Positions 26,882 to 35,199 of a stretch of DNA of 64,000 nt are shown in pieces. The translations under genes were made by a program, and so were the position numbers. The DNA is taken from the NCBI GenBank assembly GCA_027459485.1, contig DAIDIG010000003.1, positions 1-64,000 of the forward strand, given 5' to 3'. The first letter of the stretch is position 1. The number at the start of each line of letters is the position of its first letter. A model generated the notes under the pieces. That model was not told the DNA's origin and did no database searches. It was given only the letters and a program-made list of their open reading frames with translations. This DNA comes from Bdellovibrionales bacterium (lineage in GTDB: Bacteria; Bdellovibrionota; Bdellovibrionia; Bdellovibrionales; UBA1609).

Positions 26882-27598
26882 TTACCTTTCAAGGCTTCGT
26901 ATGATCGCTTTGACTTGTTTTCGATGGGACTTTGACGAATCCAAAAACATGATGCCGACACCGCGTGGCGCCTCGCTTCTTCGAACGATGCGTCCTTCGC
27001 AAGCCATCTCGATGTCATTGTGGCGAATATCAATTTTCAAATTTTCGCTTTCGCGTGATTGATAACCGCCATCCGTCGGCAAATCGACAAAGCACCCGCC
27101 GATCGAAATATCTAAAATTGGCGCTGTTATTTGTTTGCCGTTTATTTCAAAGGTGCCATCAAAATTTGCGTGATGCCGCTTTGGAGTCTCCCACCACCTG
27201 ATTTTAGGATTGAAATAAGCTTCGCGAAATCGCTTTCGCGCCATTATGAAAAACGCGCACCCCACTAAAATAAAATCGACAAGGTACATGACGTTAAGGC
27301 TTTTCGGATGAGCGATGAGTTGCGCTATGTCCGCACCGATCACTCCCACGCCGAAAATGAAAAGTAAAATATAACCCCAAGGTCTCACGCGCCAAACGCT
27401 ATACCCGACAAGAACGCTGCCGATACCAAAAAGGCAAATAAGCTCAATGGCAGTGCTTGGCAGAGGAGTACGGCGCCCCATCGACTTTGAAGCGTATATA
27501 ATCGCCAGAAGGACAAGAGGCACAAGCAAGAGACAAATTGAAATCGCTTTAATTAGCCACGGTTTTGTTTTCATATTCGCGCGCTCCCATCGTCTCAA
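26882..27598 (-). CDS. membrane protein with C-terminal PilZ-like domain
   Basis: 238 residues: four hydrophobic segments (about residues 14-130), then a soluble domain of about 90 residues. RRHHANFDG...APILDISIGGCFVDLP resembles the PilZ pattern (xxRxxx...DxSxxG), but with KRHHANF in place of the canonical RxxxR, so cyclic-di-GMP binding is uncertain. The final part RGVGIMFLDSS also fits PilZ. A second ATG (MKTKPW, residue 9) may be the true start. It is convergent with the reverse transcriptase and divergent from the conjugation operon, so its promoter lies in the operator region. Confidence 0.7.
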   Translation of the reverse strand: MRRWERANMKTKPWLIKAISICLLLVPLVLLAIIYASKSMGRRTPLPSTAIELICLFGIGSVLVGYSVWRVRPWGYILLFIFGVGVIGADIAQLIAHPKSLNVMYLVDFILVGCAFFIMARKRFREAYFNPKIRWWETPKRHHANFDGTFEINGKQITAPILDISIGGCFVDLPTDGGYQSRESENLKIDIRHNDIEMACEGRIVRRSEAPRGVGIMFLDSSKSHRKQVKAIIRSLER

Positions 27599-27732
27599 GT
27601 TTATGATAGCTACGGTGCAATTATAAATATATTTTGTGGCGATCTGGTTTCGATGTCGCCGACACCCAGTCGGAAGTCGTGGTGCTCATCGGTCGACAAG
27701 GTTTTGCCCGCAATCGAACCAAGACTGACATA

Positions 27733-27752
27733 CTTAACGGATTTCCGTTAAG
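27733..27752. promoter_or_regulatory. operator palindrome 1 of the conjugation promoter region
   Basis: C-TTAACGGA-TT-TCCGTTAA-G, 9-bp arms. It starts (TTAACGG at 27734) exactly 70 bp before copy 2. It has the same arms as the site upstream of the sigma54 operon at 15968. Confidence 0.7.
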
Positions 27753-27803
27753 CTAGTTAACATCCTGATTTCGCGACATTAATCCCGAAATTTACTGTTA
27801 CCC

Positions 27804-27821
27804 TTAACGGATTTCCGTTAA
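27804..27821. promoter_or_regulatory. operator palindrome 2
   Basis: TTAACGGA-TT-TCCGTTAA, 8-bp arms, exactly 70 bp after copy 1 and 70 bp before copy 3. The DNA between copies 1 and 2 and between 2 and 3 is loosely similar as well (TTAAC and GTTA at matching positions), so these may be decayed 70-bp repeats. Confidence 0.7.
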
Positions 27822-27873
27822 CGGACTTAACCCACCGAAATTCCGAAAGAAACTGCCCGTTTTATTGTTAGCG

Positions 27874-27891
27874 TTAACGGAATTCCGTTAA
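27874..27891. promoter_or_regulatory. operator palindrome 3
   Basis: TTAACGGA-AT-TCCGTTAA, fully self-complementary. It lies 79 bp upstream of TTGGCAC (27969-27975), a possible -24 element whose -12 partner is poor. No gene is visible in 27599-28069 apart from these sites. Confidence 0.7.
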
Positions 27892-28069
27892 TTTTTTTGG
27901 TTTTCTAAACCACCGCAATTTTCACAAAAATTGCAAATTCAAAAAGTATTTCAAGCACATAAGTGCACTTGGCACACTTTGGTTTCTCGCGTGCATAAGA
28001 CCCCTCCCAGAAGAAGCGGCTCAGTGACGCGGGCCAGATGACAAACGCCAAACAAAAGGAGGTGCGAAT

Positions 28070-28468
28070 ATGTCACGAACATACAAAGACAGAAAAGACA
28101 ACCAAGTGGTTCAGTTTGCCAAATCAAAACGGCAAGCACAACCACTCAAACAAAAATACATCCGCTTTAAACAATGCGGATATGAAACGTCGAGCGCCGA
28201 AAATAACGATGAGAATTTGGATGGCAACTTATGCCCGAACTGTGGGGCGCCAACCCATTTTGAATCCTATTTTCTTACATGCGCTCATTGCGGCTGGATC
28301 GATGCAGCCGACGAGTCCATCGATTTAAAAATGCGTGCGTTTGACATACGAGCCGATGATCTCGGCGAGTGCGATTCGATGCTCAACAGCGCCGAATCGA
28401 ATCCCGACGCAGACGACGACTCAACCAGCGATTCAGACGACAGACCGGGTGCGGAAGATGCCGCATGA
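28070..28468 (+). CDS. zinc-ribbon protein, first gene of the conjugation operon
   Basis: 132 residues, ATG preceded by AAAGGAGGTG. Basic N-terminus, then a four-Cys ribbon (LCPNCGAPTHFESYF, LTCAHCGWID) around residues 60-85, then a very acidic tail (DADDDSTSDSDDRPG). No named family. The ribbon suggests nucleic-acid or protein binding; the position suggests regulation or assembly of transfer. Its stop overlaps the next start. Confidence 0.6.
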   Translation: MSRTYKDRKDNQVVQFAKSKRQAQPLKQKYIRFKQCGYETSSAENNDENLDGNLCPNCGAPTHFESYFLTCAHCGWIDAADESIDLKMRAFDIRADDLGECDSMLNSAESNPDADDDSTSDSDDRPGAEDAA

Positions 28469-28566
28469 AAAATCAAATCAACCAAAACCAACAACCAAAT
28501 AACGCGCGTGAAGATCGGCAAGCCTGCCGCTTCATCATCGCGCAAGAATTCGGAGGTGAACTATGA
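28465..28566 (+). CDS. 33-residue coupled ORF
   Basis: It starts at an ATGA overlap with the zinc-ribbon gene and ends in an overlap with the next gene (CTATGA), so it is bracketed by translational coupling. The product is Asn/Gln-rich at the start, with FIIAQEFGG at the end. No family recognised. It may only bridge translation. Confidence 0.4.
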   Translation: MKNQINQNQQPNNAREDRQACRFIIAQEFGGEL

Positions 28567-29027
28567 ATAATAACGTAATTCCAATGAAAGATACCGACCA
28601 AAATCACGACCACAAAATCGAATCCAAAACTGAGCGCTTCGGCGTTTTCACAGGAGAACTCAGCGCCATTGGCGAGTTAAAAGAAAAAGAACGAATCGGC
28701 TCCGCATACATGAAGCGCGGGACCAAACAATTTCGCCTTAAACTTTGGCTCATGAATGACACAAGCTATTTTGTTGTCACAGATCATAAAGACCAAAGTA
28801 AATACCGAATTGTAATTCCAGAAGAATTTCGTTTTTCAAATGGCGAAACGAAAACGCGCTGGCATCAAGTCGGCGATGGAGAAGTTGCTGGCACTTATTT
28901 GAAACTCAAAATCTATCTTCTGACTGAAGAATTTTTTCTTTCGATGTTTCCAGACAGATTTCAGCGCCAAGTCGGATGCGATGGAAACGGCGGCGCAAAC
29001 TTTAATCACGCCCCAGATGCGGCGTGA
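28563..29027 (+). CDS. uncharacterised conjugation-operon protein
   Basis: 154 residues, ATG after GGAGGTGAACT. Hydrophilic with a beta-rich middle (FRLKLWLMNDTSYFVVTDHK, KYRIVIPEEFRF) and no signal peptide or membrane helix. I recognise no domain. It overlaps its upstream neighbour and lies 13 bp before the pilin-like gene. Confidence 0.55.
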   Translation: MNNNVIPMKDTDQNHDHKIESKTERFGVFTGELSAIGELKEKERIGSAYMKRGTKQFRLKLWLMNDTSYFVVTDHKDQSKYRIVIPEEFRFSNGETKTRWHQVGDGEVAGTYLKLKIYLLTEEFFLSMFPDRFQRQVGCDGNGGANFNHAPDAA

Positions 29028-29040
29028 AGGAGGTGGTCTT

Positions 29041-29322
29041 ATGACTAAAAAACAAACACTTTATATTCTAACAATTGCAGCACTCATTCTTGTACCAGCG
29101 CTTGGCTTTGCAAGCGTTGAGTCCTCGCTTGTCGATATTCAAAGTAAACTCACAGACGTTATTTTGCCGACGCTCTCAATCATCGGCATCGCTATTGCTG
29201 GGTTTTCATTTTTGACGGGCCACGAGCGAGCAAAGGTTCATATTTGGTATGCGATCATCGGTTGCGCCATTGGGTTTGGCGCACAAGCAATCGTCAATTT
29301 TATTTCAGGAATGGTTCACTAA
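29041..29322 (+). CDS. VirB2/TrbC-like pilin subunit
   Basis: 93 residues. The ATG at 29041 follows GAAGGAGGTGG; a longer open frame reaching upstream is not needed. A signal peptide (ILTIAALILVPALGFA) is followed by two hydrophobic segments (VILPTLSIIGIAIAGFSFLT and VHIWYAIIGCAIGFGAQAIV) separated by a short charged turn (GHERAK). This is the hallmark of VirB2/TrbC prepilins, which build the conjugative pilus. The next gene starts at the stop codon. Confidence 0.8.
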   Translation: MTKKQTLYILTIAALILVPALGFASVESSLVDIQSKLTDVILPTLSIIGIAIAGFSFLTGHERAKVHIWYAIIGCAIGFGAQAIVNFISGMVH

Positions 29323-29681
29323 TGGAATCACTCATGACGTCAACCGTCCCACGAAGCCTCGATACTAAAAGTAAACTTTTGGGACTCGAACTTGGCGATG
29401 TATTGATTCTTCTTTTAAACCTGTCGGCTGAAAATCTGATTTTTGGCTCGACGGCTATTAAGATGCCGATGGTCCTTGGTACAAGTGCTTTGCTATTTGC
29501 CGTGTTGTTTTTTGTCAAACGCGGCAAACCCGATGGATACATCCAACACTTCGGCGAACACCTGGTTTCGCCGACCGTGCTATCGGCCAATACCATCGAT
29601 GAAGATTACCGCAAGTTTGGAGGCGCGAATCAGCTCAGCACCAGTAACGGCGTTGACTTTGCGGGTGACTCATATGAATAA
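29322..29681 (+). CDS. VirB3/TrbD-like inner-membrane protein
   Basis: 119 residues. ATG at 29322, touching the pilin stop. Hydrophobic segments (LGDVLILLLNLSAENLIF, MVLGTSALLFAVLFFV) are followed by a short basic and soluble tail, as in VirB3. Position between the VirB2-like and VirB4 genes is the canonical order and is the main argument. It is expected to associate with the VirB4 ATPase. It overlaps VirB4 by 8 bp. Confidence 0.7.
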   Translation: MESLMTSTVPRSLDTKSKLLGLELGDVLILLLNLSAENLIFGSTAIKMPMVLGTSALLFAVLFFVKRGKPDGYIQHFGEHLVSPTVLSANTIDEDYRKFGGANQLSTSNGVDFAGDSYE

Positions 29682-32199
29682 GCACGCCGCCTTATGCGAA
29701 GAGTTGCCATATTGGGAATTCGAGCCACAAGACGCCGAGCCAACTTGCCTCGCCCATTTGATTTTGTCAGATGGTTCGATCGCAGCGGCACTTGAAGTGA
29801 CGCCAATTGATATCGAATGCTTCGATGAGTCCCGCATCAACCAATTAACGCTTGGACTCCGATCATTTCTGAATGCACTGCCTGAAGGGATGACGTGTCA
29901 ATTTCTAGTCAAAGTCGACCGCGACGACGGCGCTCGGTTAAATGAGCACACAGCCCTTCGGTCAACTCGCATCGAGTTTTTATCAGCACTCGACGATGCG
30001 CGGATATCATCAATAAAAAGGAAAGTTGAAGAACGTGCTCTTTTACAGCCACGTCTTTATTTCTGCCTTCGAACAGAAGGCGTTAAGCGGCCCGGTGCAT
30101 TTTCATTTGGCGCAACAAAGAAATTCGGAGTCGAATTTAGTAAAAACTATGACGAAAGAGTTCAAACGCTTTCGCAAGCAATCGATGGTGCTGAATCCGC
30201 ACTTTCAGGACTAGGACTTAATTCAAAAAAACTCGATCGATCGGCTTTAATCAAAATTCTATATGAGCATTTAAACCCAACACGTTCTGAATCAATAGCC
30301 GTACCGAAAGTGGCAGCGCGACCCACGCTAATTGATGGCGATTCACCTCGGTCCCAAATCGTATTTGGGGATCTGATACTCATGAAAGAAGATTTCGTGC
30401 TCGACGGGAAGCGAACGCGTGTTCTGACACTAAAAACAATGCCTGAAATGACTTATGCGGGAATGATGAGCGCGTTTCTTGCATTGCCATTTAAGTATGA
30501 TCTGTTTTTAAGCTTTAAAATTCCAGACCAATCAAAAGAAATGCGAGGCTTAGAGCAAAAAAGGCGCATGGCCCATTCATTGGCGGCATCGACATCAAAC
30601 CGCGTAAGTGATTTAGAAAGTGAATCGCGTCTCACGCAAACAACAGATCTTATTCGCGAGATCATTGAAACAGGCCAGCGAATATTTCAATCAGAACTCG
30701 TTATTGTATTGCGGGCGGATAATACGTTATCCGGAAATCGAGAGCTTAACATGCAATCAAAAGAAGTGCTCTCGCGCTTCAAATGGTTAAGTGGTTCGGA
30801 AGGTATATCCGAGACCGTTGGAGCTTGGAAGATTTTTAAGAGTGATTTGCCTTTTGCCCCAATGCAGCTCGTGCGTATTAAACGCATGAAAACAAATAAT
30901 CTCACTGACTTTTTGCCGGTTTATGGACCAAAGCTTGGCGATGATAAGCCAATGTGTCTTCTCAACACACGGCTCGGCGGCATATATTCGTACAATCCCT
31001 ACGATCCAAAACTCACCAATTACAATATGCTTGTCACAGGCTCCTCCGGCAGTGGCAAAAGTTTTGCGAACAACTTTTTAATGCTTCAACAAATCGCTCG
31101 CGGCACGCGTGTATTCATAATCGATATTGGTGGATCGTATCGCAAACTCACAAATCTTCTCGGCGGACAGTATTTTGAAATAAAGCTATCAGATGATTAT
31201 TCGATAAATCCATTTTATTTGTCAGACCACTCAGAGCCACCAAGTGGCGAACGCCTCAAGGGCCTTGTGAGTATTATCGAGCAAATGGTTGTCGATGCAG
31301 GAGAAAAGCTATCAAAGTTTGATCGGGTACTAATCGAAGAAACACTCACGCAAGTATTTGAGTTCGCGCGCGCACGTGCGCCCATGAAATCGCCTCGTTT
31401 ATCTGATTTTGCCGATTTTTGCGCAAAATCGGCCGAAGAATCCCTCAGACGTATCGGCAAATTGCTCTTTCCGTGGATTGGTAATTCGCCGTACGGTCGG
31501 CTCCTCGATCGTGATGGATCAATTCAAACTGACGCGCCGGTTGTCGCGTTTGATCTTAAAGGGCTTTCGCAATACCCAGATTTGCAATCGGTCATGATCC
31601 TAATTCTCACGAATTTTATTTTGGATCAGGTTGAAAAAGACAAATCTGTTCCAAAACGGGTGCTTCTTGACGAAGCGTGGGAGCTTTTAAAAAGTCCTGC
31701 GGCAAGTTCGTTTATGGAATACGCGGCACGCACGTTTCGAAAAACAGGCTCGGGAATAACTTTTATTTCGCAGGGCTTAGAAGAATTTGTCGGAAGCTCC
31801 ATTGGTCCGGCGATTATCAATAACACTGCAACAAAACTCATTATGCTTCAAAAAGGCGACACAAAAGTATTGACCGACACGCTCAAACTCAATTCGCAAG
31901 AACTGAGGCTTATTCAAAGTCTTGAACAACGCAGAGGTCAGTTTAGCGAAGGTTTTCTGATGGAGGGTGAAACCCGTGCAGTCATTCGCATTCAACCATC
32001 ACCGCTTGAATATTGGATTTCAACAAGTGATGCCCGTGACAATCAGTTTATCGAAGAAGAGATGAACAATGGGTCGTCGCTTGAAGCTGCGATTACAAAG
32101 GCAGCTGAAGTCGCGCCATATGGTGTGGCCGCCATGAAGTCGCCCGCAACCCGCGCGGCCAATAACGGCGTTGACTTTGGCGGGGGGCCACATGAGTAA
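29674..32199 (+). CDS. VirB4/TraC-family conjugation ATPase
   Basis: 841 residues from the ATG at 29674. The N-terminal half lacks motifs but matches the family in length. The C-terminal RecA-like domain has Walker A GSSGSGKSF (about residue 460), Walker B RVLLDEAWELL, and FISQGLEEF plus the C-terminal motifs of VirB4 (ATKLIMLQKGD). The protein powers pilus biogenesis and substrate transfer at the inner membrane. It is intact and is the largest gene of the operon. An in-frame upstream extension exists but overlaps the VirB3-like gene and has no binding site. Confidence 0.93.
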   Translation: MNKHAALCEELPYWEFEPQDAEPTCLAHLILSDGSIAAALEVTPIDIECFDESRINQLTLGLRSFLNALPEGMTCQFLVKVDRDDGARLNEHTALRSTRIEFLSALDDARISSIKRKVEERALLQPRLYFCLRTEGVKRPGAFSFGATKKFGVEFSKNYDERVQTLSQAIDGAESALSGLGLNSKKLDRSALIKILYEHLNPTRSESIAVPKVAARPTLIDGDSPRSQIVFGDLILMKEDFVLDGKRTRVLTLKTMPEMTYAGMMSAFLALPFKYDLFLSFKIPDQSKEMRGLEQKRRMAHSLAASTSNRVSDLESESRLTQTTDLIREIIETGQRIFQSELVIVLRADNTLSGNRELNMQSKEVLSRFKWLSGSEGISETVGAWKIFKSDLPFAPMQLVRIKRMKTNNLTDFLPVYGPKLGDDKPMCLLNTRLGGIYSYNPYDPKLTNYNMLVTGSSGSGKSFANNFLMLQQIARGTRVFIIDIGGSYRKLTNLLGGQYFEIKLSDDYSINPFYLSDHSEPPSGERLKGLVSIIEQMVVDAGEKLSKFDRVLIEETLTQVFEFARARAPMKSPRLSDFADFCAKSAEESLRRIGKLLFPWIGNSPYGRLLDRDGSIQTDAPVVAFDLKGLSQYPDLQSVMILILTNFILDQVEKDKSVPKRVLLDEAWELLKSPAASSFMEYAARTFRKTGSGITFISQGLEEFVGSSIGPAIINNTATKLIMLQKGDTKVLTDTLKLNSQELRLIQSLEQRRGQFSEGFLMEGETRAVIRIQPSPLEYWISTSDARDNQFIEEEMNNGSSLEAAITKAAEVAPYGVAAMKSPATRAANNGVDFGGGPHE

Positions 32200-32896
32200 A
32201 CGAAAACTGTACGCACTTGTGATTCCGTGTGTTTTATTATTGAGCATCCCCGCGCACGCCGATTTTTGGGGCGGAGACGATGTTGAGCTTGCCCAAATTC
32301 TTGTTCAAGCGATTGCAACCGTTAACGAGCTTCACACAGTCATTTCTACCGGCAATGACACGCTAAACCTTCTAGATAGAATCAATAAAGGAGTCGGCGT
32401 TGGTTTGAGTGGTCTTCGCGGACTTGATCCGCGCTTTAATCCTGGCACATACGGGAACCTACAAAACCCAAACAGTGCCCTTCATGCTGTCCAAGAGATT
32501 TACGGTTCCGATCCAAGTGGCATGGATCACGACCTTATTAAGTCCCAAGATCAAAGTGTCGCTGAAGTGATTTCGATGAACAGGCGCCTTTACGATTACG
32601 CCCAAGAAGTCGACGCAGAAAAAGATAAAATATTGTTTCACGCGCAAGGCGTGAGCCCACAAGGTGCCGGACGGCTTGAAAACCAAGCGCTTGCGGTATT
32701 GATTGGCGTCACAACGGAGTTACTGCGTACCCAAAGCCAGATGCTAAAGCTCATGGCTGAGAATTTGGCGCTTTCAACACGAAAAGAAAAAATCGAAACC
32801 GAAAATGTTTATGATAATTACGGAGCTCTTTCGCGCGATTTTGCGCATTTGCCAAAAAATGTGAAGCTTCCACGGCTTGGTGGGGGTGCCCCATGA
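32192..32896 (+). CDS. VirB5/TrbJ-like exported protein
   Basis: 234 residues, ATG at 32192 overlapping the VirB4 stop. A signal peptide (YALVIPCVLLLSIPAHA) leads into a mostly helical, coiled protein: LAQILVQAIATVNELHTVIS, SVAEVISMNRRLYDYAQEVD, AVLIGVTTELLRTQSQMLKL. It resembles TrbJ/VirB5 minor pilus components, usually at the pilus tip or involved in host contact. Family assignment is by shape and gene order. Confidence 0.65.
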   Translation: MSKRKLYALVIPCVLLLSIPAHADFWGGDDVELAQILVQAIATVNELHTVISTGNDTLNLLDRINKGVGVGLSGLRGLDPRFNPGTYGNLQNPNSALHAVQEIYGSDPSGMDHDLIKSQDQSVAEVISMNRRLYDYAQEVDAEKDKILFHAQGVSPQGAGRLENQALAVLIGVTTELLRTQSQMLKLMAENLALSTRKEKIETENVYDNYGALSRDFAHLPKNVKLPRLGGGAP

Positions 32897-33771
32897 TTCC
32901 CAATATGGATTTACTTGGCGGGCTTATCATGCGTATGCACGATAGCCTTTCACACCTTTTTTATCTCATGATGCCGGTTGCAATTTTACTCTCCGTCATA
33001 ATCGGATATCTAAAATCCGGAAGTCCCGATTTTCCAGACATTGTAAAGCGCTGTCTTGTGGCGTCCCTGCTACTTGTGTCGTTCCCGTGGGTGTCGAACA
33101 TGATCTTGGATTTAGGTAATGGCCTCGCGGCACAAATCAGCAACATGCAAGGACTCAATACGTTCATGCAAATGGCTGAAGCAAAATCTCGCGATTACGC
33201 AACAGCAAAAAGTGTGATCCTATTAAAATTCGATGACCTGTTCATTGCGGTATTAAGTTTTGCAAGCTTTATACTGCTCTACTTTTCGAGATACGTCACA
33301 ATTGCGCTCTACGTTTTTTATTGGGTGCTTTTGTGTATCCTCTCGCCACTCATGATTCTTTGTTACATTTTTCCTGGAACTACAAAAATCACAACGAACT
33401 TATACAAAGGTCTCATCGAAGTGTCGCTGTGGAAGGCGCTTTGGGCGATCATGTCGGCCATGCTCACGTCGCTTTCATTCGGAACCATGTACAAATCAGA
33501 CGGATCATACGCGTCGCTCATTGTGCTCAATTTCGTGATATCGATTGCGCTTTTATTTACCCCACTCATTGCACGCTCGCTTATTAACCAAGGAATCCAA
33601 GCCACCGCTGGAACAATCGGCGGAGCCGCAGCCCTTGCGATGGTGAGCGTTCCGGCAAAACTCGCAACAGTTGCACGGACGTCACGTGAGGTGATTTCAA
33701 ACACCGGCACCTATGCGGGAGCCAAAATGACGTCCATTCGAAACACATTTAACCCTAACCAACGGAGGTGA
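32893..33771 (+). CDS. VirB6/TrbL-like polytopic membrane protein
   Basis: 292 residues with five or more membrane helices (LFYLMMPVAILLSVIIGYL, CLVASLLLVSFPWVSNMIL, LFIAVLSFASFILLYFS, VTIALYVFYWVLLCILSPLMIL, IVLNFVISIALLFTPLIA) and a Gly/Ala-rich soluble tail. TrbL/VirB6 proteins form the inner-membrane translocation channel. The start at 32893 (overlapping the previous stop) could be the later Met at 32932. The sequence is divergent; gene order supports it. Confidence 0.7.
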   Translation: MIPNMDLLGGLIMRMHDSLSHLFYLMMPVAILLSVIIGYLKSGSPDFPDIVKRCLVASLLLVSFPWVSNMILDLGNGLAAQISNMQGLNTFMQMAEAKSRDYATAKSVILLKFDDLFIAVLSFASFILLYFSRYVTIALYVFYWVLLCILSPLMILCYIFPGTTKITTNLYKGLIEVSLWKALWAIMSAMLTSLSFGTMYKSDGSYASLIVLNFVISIALLFTPLIARSLINQGIQATAGTIGGAAALAMVSVPAKLATVARTSREVISNTGTYAGAKMTSIRNTFNPNQRR

Positions 33772-33775
33772 ATTT

Positions 33776-34405
33776 ATGAATCAAACAAATATAATTCAAA
33801 CAAAACCGAATCAGTCAAAAACATTAGTTACAATACCATTTCCCAAAATGATCTTAGAATTTGCAAGAGAAAATTTCAATCTTAAGATGCTTTCTCTCGC
33901 ACTTTTATCAGTTACTTTTTTATCGCTTATGCTCGTGCTTGTAGTGCTTAGGCGCGGTCCGACTGTGATTGCCCTTGATGGTACTGGTCAGATTTCAACG
34001 ATCAACACTAAAATTACTGACCTTCAGATTGAAGCGGCGGCCAAACAGTATTTTTCATACAGATACTCGTGGAGCCCTGATACGATTTCGTCGCAGCTTA
34101 AAAAAGCCGAGTTTTTCATCGCGCCATCAGAAGCGTCTGATTTTTCTCGCTCGATGCAGGCGACAATAAAATATGTCGCCGAAAAAGATGTGACTCAACG
34201 TGTTTACCCAAGAACCATGGCAGTCGATTTTAAGAATAAATCGATTGCCGTTATTGCAGACCGGATCACCGAATTTGACAAGCTCAAAGCGGCAACCGTT
34301 CTTCACGCACGACTCAACTTTGAAATTGGTGATCGAACGGTCACAAACCCATGGGGCGTTTACATCACAAGCGAAACTGAATCCGACACAGGTAGCAGCC
34401 AATGA
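33776..34405 (+). CDS. TraE/VirB8-like assembly protein
   Basis: 209 residues, after GGAGGTG. A cytosolic N-terminus of about 40 residues, one membrane helix (MLSLALLSVTFLSLMLVLVVL), then a periplasmic domain with NTF2-like features (AAKQYFSYRYSWSPDTISSQ, VTQRVYPRTMAVDF, KAATVLHARLNFEIGDRTVTNPWGV). This is the TraE form of VirB8, a scaffold of the T4SS core. It is followed by TraK- and TraB-like genes, the F-type order. Confidence 0.8.
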   Translation: MNQTNIIQTKPNQSKTLVTIPFPKMILEFARENFNLKMLSLALLSVTFLSLMLVLVVLRRGPTVIALDGTGQISTINTKITDLQIEAAAKQYFSYRYSWSPDTISSQLKKAEFFIAPSEASDFSRSMQATIKYVAEKDVTQRVYPRTMAVDFKNKSIAVIADRITEFDKLKAATVLHARLNFEIGDRTVTNPWGVYITSETESDTGSSQ

Positions 34406-35199
34406 GTGCAAATTTTAAACTTGTTCTGTCTGAACTCGGTTCACTCGTCACATTGTTCGTAACCGAGATCACAGCACTTATTGCGCTACTTCTTATCGGC
34501 AAACCGTCCTTTGCGGTGATTCGAAGCGTTTACCCACGAACAAATAGCGTTGAAACTATTAACACCGCTGTCGGTATTGCGACAATTATCGAAACACCTC
34601 AGGCCATTGAGTCAGCCATTATCGGCGACTCGTCGGCATTCGAAGTCCAATACTTAAACAATGCCGTGACAATTAAGCCCATCCGGTATGGAGCGCGAAC
34701 GAATTTATATCTTGTCACGAAAGCAGAGCGCTACAACTTACGACTGAGTACCACAAGACAAGCGAATGCTGATTATGTCGTCTATATTAAGGACAAATCC
34801 CCATCAGAGAAGATTCGCTGGCAAAAACTCGATCGTGTGTCGCGCAGTTACTCGACTGAACTTCGCGTTTCGGAGGTTGGCCACTCGCCAGATGGATATC
34901 TATTGCTGTATGGGTATTACTACTCAGAAAACGACAAATCCATTGACGATGGATCAAGCGGTGCGCCGCCCACGCAATCGAAACTCTGGGCATCCGATAT
35001 CTGGGTTTATCAAGATAAAAAGCCAGTCGAAATAGATACGCTTTATTTATCAAAGATGACAGGAACAAAGCGAAGCCCGATATATTTTAGTCTTTCAATT
35101 AACAACGCGAGTCTCAATCGCCACGAACCGCTCGTACTTGAAATCAAGGGCCAGCACGACGTCGGCGTCGAAGTACCGGAGTATTTCGTATGGAAATGA
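34402..35199 (+). CDS. TraK/VirB9-like core-complex protein
   Basis: 265 residues, overlapping the TraE stop by 4 bp. An N-terminal hydrophobic segment (EITALIALLLIGKPSFA) acts as signal or anchor. The body is beta-rich: TIIETPQAIESAIIGDSSAF and VTIKPIRYGARTNLYLVTKA, the pattern of VirB9/TraK (strand followed by xxLxVxT). In F-like systems TraK joins TraV and TraB to form the envelope-spanning ring. It has no lipobox; the lipoprotein at 37879 might play the TraV/VirB7 part. Confidence 0.7.
   Translation: MSANFKLVLSELGSLVTLFVTEITALIALLLIGKPSFAVIRSVYPRTNSVETINTAVGIATIIETPQAIESAIIGDSSAFEVQYLNNAVTIKPIRYGARTNLYLVTKAERYNLRLSTTRQANADYVVYIKDKSPSEKIRWQKLDRVSRSYSTELRVSEVGHSPDGYLLLYGYYYSENDKSIDDGSSGAPPTQSKLWASDIWVYQDKKPVEIDTLYLSKMTGTKRSPIYFSLSINNASLNRHEPLVLEIKGQHDVGVEVPEYFVWK

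Noticed and set aside
27969-27985. Second sigma54 promoter before the conjugation operon
   Set aside because: TTGGCAC gives a good -24 but the -12 position has no GC at correct spacing; kept only as a note.
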